From: Leptofilum sp050292445
Lineage (GTDB): Bacteria; Chloroflexota; Anaerolineae; Promineifilales; Promineifilaceae
NCBI GenBank assembly: GCA_050292445.1
Contig: JBNKLQ010000266.1
Span: 1-8,163 of the forward strand
Direction of reading: 5' to 3'
DNA length: 8,163 nucleotides
The notes under the pieces are model-generated. The model saw only the letters and a program-made list of their open reading frames with translations, made no database searches and had not been told where the DNA came from. Position 1 is the first letter of the stretch; each line of letters opens with the position of its first letter. Shown piece after piece: positions 5,821 to 8,163 of this stretch. The translations under genes were made by a program, and so were the position numbers.

Positions 5821-7050
5821 ATGGACCTCGTGATTCGCAACGGCCGTTCCGACCACGGTCAACCAATTGAAGTAGGGATTGAAGCGGGTGTGATTACGGC
5901 CGTTTCGGCCCACAACACACTTTCCACTGCCACCCAAGAAATTGACGCGCAGGGCAGGATGATTTCGTCTGCGTTCATCGAATCACACTTTCACCTGGAA
6001 AACGCCCTGCTGTGGGATGGTCTCATCAACCAGAGTGGCACGCTGGAAGAAGCAATTGAGATTTACGCCAGGGTAAAGCATGACCTGACCGTGGAAGATA
6101 TTGTGGAACGGGCGGGCATTGTGGTGAAAACGGCCGTGGCCAATGGCACCCTCTGGCTGCGCAGCCATGTAGACATCGATCACATTGCCAAGCTGAGCAT
6201 TTTGCGCGGCGTAGCGGCGGCGCGGGAAGCGTACCGTGAGCTGATCGACATTCAGCTCATCGCCTTCCCTCAGCTGGGGCTGGCCCAAAATCCCGAAGCG
6301 GTGGAGATGATGTGGCAGGCGATGGAAAACGGCTGCGACCTGGTGGGCGGCATGCCGCACGGCGAAAAAACGATGGACGACGCGGCCCGCCACATCGACA
6401 TCGCCTTTGAGATTGCTCAAAAGCACGACGTCGATATCGACATGCATATCGACGAGACAGACGACCCATACTGGCATTCGCTGGAGCTGCTGGCTGACAA
6501 AACAATCGAGACTGGCTGGCAGGGCCGGGTAACGGCGGGGCACTGCTGCGCCATGTCGGCCTGGGACGACAAAATGGCGGCGCGGATCATTGACAAGGTG
6601 AAGGCGGCCGACATCCACATCATCACCAACGCACCAATTAACAGCATGTTGGAAGGTCGCCATAGTGGCTATCCGAAACCGCGCGGCATTGCTCGGGTAA
6701 AAGAGCTGCTGGAAGCAGGTGTGAATGTGGTCTGCGGGCAGGATGATCTGCAAAACATGTTTTATCCTTTTGGTAAAATGGACCCACTGGAAGTAGCCCT
6801 GATTACCGCACATCTGGCCCATTTGGGCGCACCGCATGAAATTGAAGCAGCCTTCGACATGCCCCGCTACCACGCGGCCCGCATGTGGGGGCTAAAAAAT
6901 TACGGCGTGGCCGTCGGTGCCGCAGCCAATCTGGTGATTTTGGATGCGCAAACGGCCGTTCAAGCCCTGCGCCAACAGCCAGCCAACCGCACCGTTATCC
7001 GGAACGGCCGTGTTTTAACAGAAACCAAAGCAGAAACAATTTGGCATTAA
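5821..7050 (+). CDS. Cytosine-deaminase-like metal-dependent amidohydrolase
   Basis: This 409-aa, probably cytoplasmic, amidohydrolase-superfamily enzyme is closest by pattern to E. coli cytosine deaminase (CodA). Seen: H56-F-H58 (metal ligands), Q151 in FPQLG (base contact), H209 and E212 in DMHIDE (metal ligand and proton shuttle), H241 in TAGHCCAM, and D308-D309 in GQDD. These match H61, H63, Q156, H214, E217, H246 and D313-D314 of CodA (published numbering) with a constant offset of 5. GITRVKE-type and NYG-A-G--ANLVIL motifs also match. Differences near the pocket are Glu after HFHL (CodA has Asp), Gln for His in GHDD, and Phe for the Trp of DPWYP. Substrate may therefore be cytosine, isoguanine, creatinine or another N-heterocycle. 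The start is put at 5821 because MDLVIRNGR is a normal amidohydrolase N-terminus; an in-frame ATG at 5764 would add 19 residues encoded inside the inverted repeat. No clear Shine-Dalgarno precedes either. It lies 12 nt before the ATPase gene. Confidence 0.88.
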   Translation: MDLVIRNGRSDHGQPIEVGIEAGVITAVSAHNTLSTATQEIDAQGRMISSAFIESHFHLENALLWDGLINQSGTLEEAIEIYARVKHDLTVEDIVERAGIVVKTAVANGTLWLRSHVDIDHIAKLSILRGVAAAREAYRELIDIQLIAFPQLGLAQNPEAVEMMWQAMENGCDLVGGMPHGEKTMDDAARHIDIAFEIAQKHDVDIDMHIDETDDPYWHSLELLADKTIETGWQGRVTAGHCCAMSAWDDKMAARIIDKVKAADIHIITNAPINSMLEGRHSGYPKPRGIARVKELLEAGVNVVCGQDDLQNMFYPFGKMDPLEVALITAHLAHLGAPHEIEAAFDMPRYHAARMWGLKNYGVAVGAAANLVILDAQTAVQALRQQPANRTVIRNGRVLTETKAETIWH

Positions 7051-7062
7051 CCGAGAAAGCTC

Positions 7063-8163
7063 ATGAACGAAAACGGCGAAAAGAAAAAAACACTCCCTTC
7101 TGGTTTGCCCCGCATTGAGTCATTGGAGATGCGCGGCATTGTGAAGCGCTTTCCTGGCGTGCTGGCCAGCGACCACGTCAATTTCGACGTGAAGGCGGGT
7201 GAAATTCACGCCCTGCTGGGCGAAAATGGCGCGGGCAAAAGCACGCTGATGAAAATTTTGTACGGCCTCTACCAACCCGATGAAGGGGAAATTTTCCTGA
7301 ATGGAAATCCCATCACTATCCACTCCCCCACCGACTCCACCAAACACGGGATTGGTATGATTCACCAACATTTCATGCTGGTTGATAACATGACCGTGGC
7401 TGAAAACGTGGCCTTGGGGCTGCCCTCGTCGCGTGCGCCACGCCTGGATTTAGACGTAGTGTCGGCCCGGATTCGCGAACTGGCCAGCAAGTACAGCTTG
7501 CAGGTCGATCCGAACGCGATAGTAGGCAGGCTGGCGGTGGGCCAGCAGCAGCGCGTAGAGATTATCAAGGCGCTGTATCGTGGGGCGGCGCTGCTGGTGC
7601 TGGATGAGCCAACGGCCGTTCTCACCCCACAGGAAGTAGAGGATTTGTTCCATATCTTCCGCCAGATGGCCAAGGATGGTCACGCCCTCATCTTTATTTC
7701 TCACAAGCTGAATGAGATTTTCGCCCTGACCGACCGCGTGACCGTGCTGCGCGACGGCCGTGTAGTAGGCACCCGCCTTACCAAAGATGTAACCAAAAAA
7801 GATTTGGCTAACTTGATGGTGGGCCGCGAAGTGCTGCTGGAGCGCATTCGACCGCCGCGTGAAGTGGGAGAGGCACGGTTACAGTTAGAAAATGTAACGG
7901 CCGTTAACGAAGACGGTAAACAAATCTTGAAAAACGCCTCCTTTGAAGTCCGCAGCGGTGAAATTGTGGGCGTGGCGGGTATTTCTGGCAATGGCCAACG
8001 GCCGTTGGCCCGCTCTATTGCCGGGTTAAGGGTGGTGAATGACGGCCGTATCACCCTCGACGGCAAAGATGTCACCCACCTCTCCCCCGCCCAAATGTAC
8101 AAAGCAGGCCTCTCCTACATCCCCGAAGAGCGCATGCACGATGGCGTGGTGAAGGATTTCAGC
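7063..8163 (+). CDS. ABC importer double ATPase (NupO/YufO-like), 3' partial
   Basis: The frame is open from ATG 7063 to the window end (367 residues); the family is usually about 500-520 aa, so roughly a quarter is missing. It powers import by the upstream permeases at the cytoplasmic membrane face. First nucleotide-binding domain: Walker A GENGAGKST (53-61), Q-loop MIHQHF (Q102), signature LAVGQQQRVEI (157-167; Ala where many have Ser), Walker B LLVLDEPT (177-184) and switch His in ISHK (H214). The HQHFMLVDNMTVAENV stretch is typical of BMP-type importers. The second domain begins near residue 275 with a degenerate Walker A ending GNGQRPL (309-315), then YIPEER at the window edge. Position 314 is Pro where relatives carry Glu or Asp (GNGQSEL, RTEL). 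The start has only a weak purine-rich site (GAGAAAG). ATG 7129 is an alternative that would remove a 22-residue, Lys-rich N-terminal extension. Confidence 0.93.
   Translation, partial: MNENGEKKKTLPSGLPRIESLEMRGIVKRFPGVLASDHVNFDVKAGEIHALLGENGAGKSTLMKILYGLYQPDEGEIFLNGNPITIHSPTDSTKHGIGMIHQHFMLVDNMTVAENVALGLPSSRAPRLDLDVVSARIRELASKYSLQVDPNAIVGRLAVGQQQRVEIIKALYRGAALLVLDEPTAVLTPQEVEDLFHIFRQMAKDGHALIFISHKLNEIFALTDRVTVLRDGRVVGTRLTKDVTKKDLANLMVGREVLLERIRPPREVGEARLQLENVTAVNEDGKQILKNASFEVRSGEIVGVAGISGNGQRPLARSIAGLRVVNDGRITLDGKDVTHLSPAQMYKAGLSYIPEERMHDGVVKDFS
7993..8010. repeat. 18-bp perfect palindrome built around an ACGGCCGT copy
   Basis: GGCCAACGGCCGTTGGCC is fully self-complementary and lies in the second Walker A region of the ATPase gene. 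It is the longest extension of the iterated octamer in the window; the copy at 7897 extends to a 12-bp palindrome (TAACGGCCGTTA, 7895-7906). Confidence 0.9.

Larger units (their letters stand above)
1047..8049. repeat. Highly iterated palindromic octamer ACGGCCGT, 14 dispersed copies
   Basis: Copies start at 1047, 2309, 3217, 3795, 5840, 5896, 6130, 6952, 7004, 7612, 7754, 7897, 7998 and 8042. An arbitrary octamer is expected about 0.12 times in this length under equal base use. All copies are inside genes, and ten lie in the last 2.4 kb (amidohydrolase and ATPase). They fall in all three codon phases: eight read Thr-Ala-Val, five x-Gly-Arg and one x-Arg-Pro. Seven further copies of the CGGCCG core lack one or both flanking bases. 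Confidence 0.9.

Noticed and set aside
7993..8020. Broken second Walker A of the ATPase as evidence of a pseudogene
   Set aside because: The second site is degenerate throughout this double-ATPase family, and the first site is intact; only the Pro at residue 314 is unusual.

Overview
The window is one dense, single-strand (+) block of metabolic and transport genes from a bacterium of moderate GC content, a little above 50% by eye. The gene content and a heavily repeated octamer, ACGGCCGT, make me lean towards a Chloroflexota-type (Anaerolineae/Caldilineae-like) organism. This is inference from general appearance, not a computed assignment. I see no tRNA, rRNA, CRISPR array, transposase or phage gene.

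Layout. (1) Positions 2-1237 hold the 3' part of a fold-type II PLP-dependent enzyme that begins before the window. (2) Positions 1238-1381 are a leader with several small inverted repeats, ending in a strong Shine-Dalgarno. (3) Positions 1382-2614 and 2611-3561 are two translationally coupled permeases of the BMP/nucleoside (NupPQ/YufPQ-like) ABC importer family. (4) After a hairpin, 3624-5723 encodes the substrate-binding lipoprotein. It carries two complete BMP domains in tandem, about 71% identical by hand alignment, where the family normally has one. (5) A perfect 17-bp inverted repeat follows. (6) Positions 5821-7050 encode a cytosine-deaminase-like amidohydrolase with the full metal and catalytic residue set. 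(7) Positions 7063-8163 hold the start of the importer's double ATPase (NupO/YufO-like), cut by the window end.

How the genes work together (inference). The lipoprotein captures a small N-containing heterocycle or nucleoside outside the membrane. The two permeases and the double ATPase import it, and the amidohydrolase deaminates or hydrolyses it inside. The PLP enzyme may act in the same or a neighbouring pathway. The order permease-permease-binding protein-deaminase-ATPase differs from the usual binding protein-ATPase-permease-permease. Hairpins on both sides of the binding-protein gene could let it be expressed at a different level from the rest.

The most notable points are the tandem-duplicated BMP lipoprotein and the iterated palindrome ACGGCCGT. 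The palindrome occurs 14 times in 8.16 kb in all three codon phases, much like the HIP1 octamer of cyanobacteria. One copy sits in an 18-bp perfect palindrome that places a Pro where the ATPase family normally has an acidic residue.
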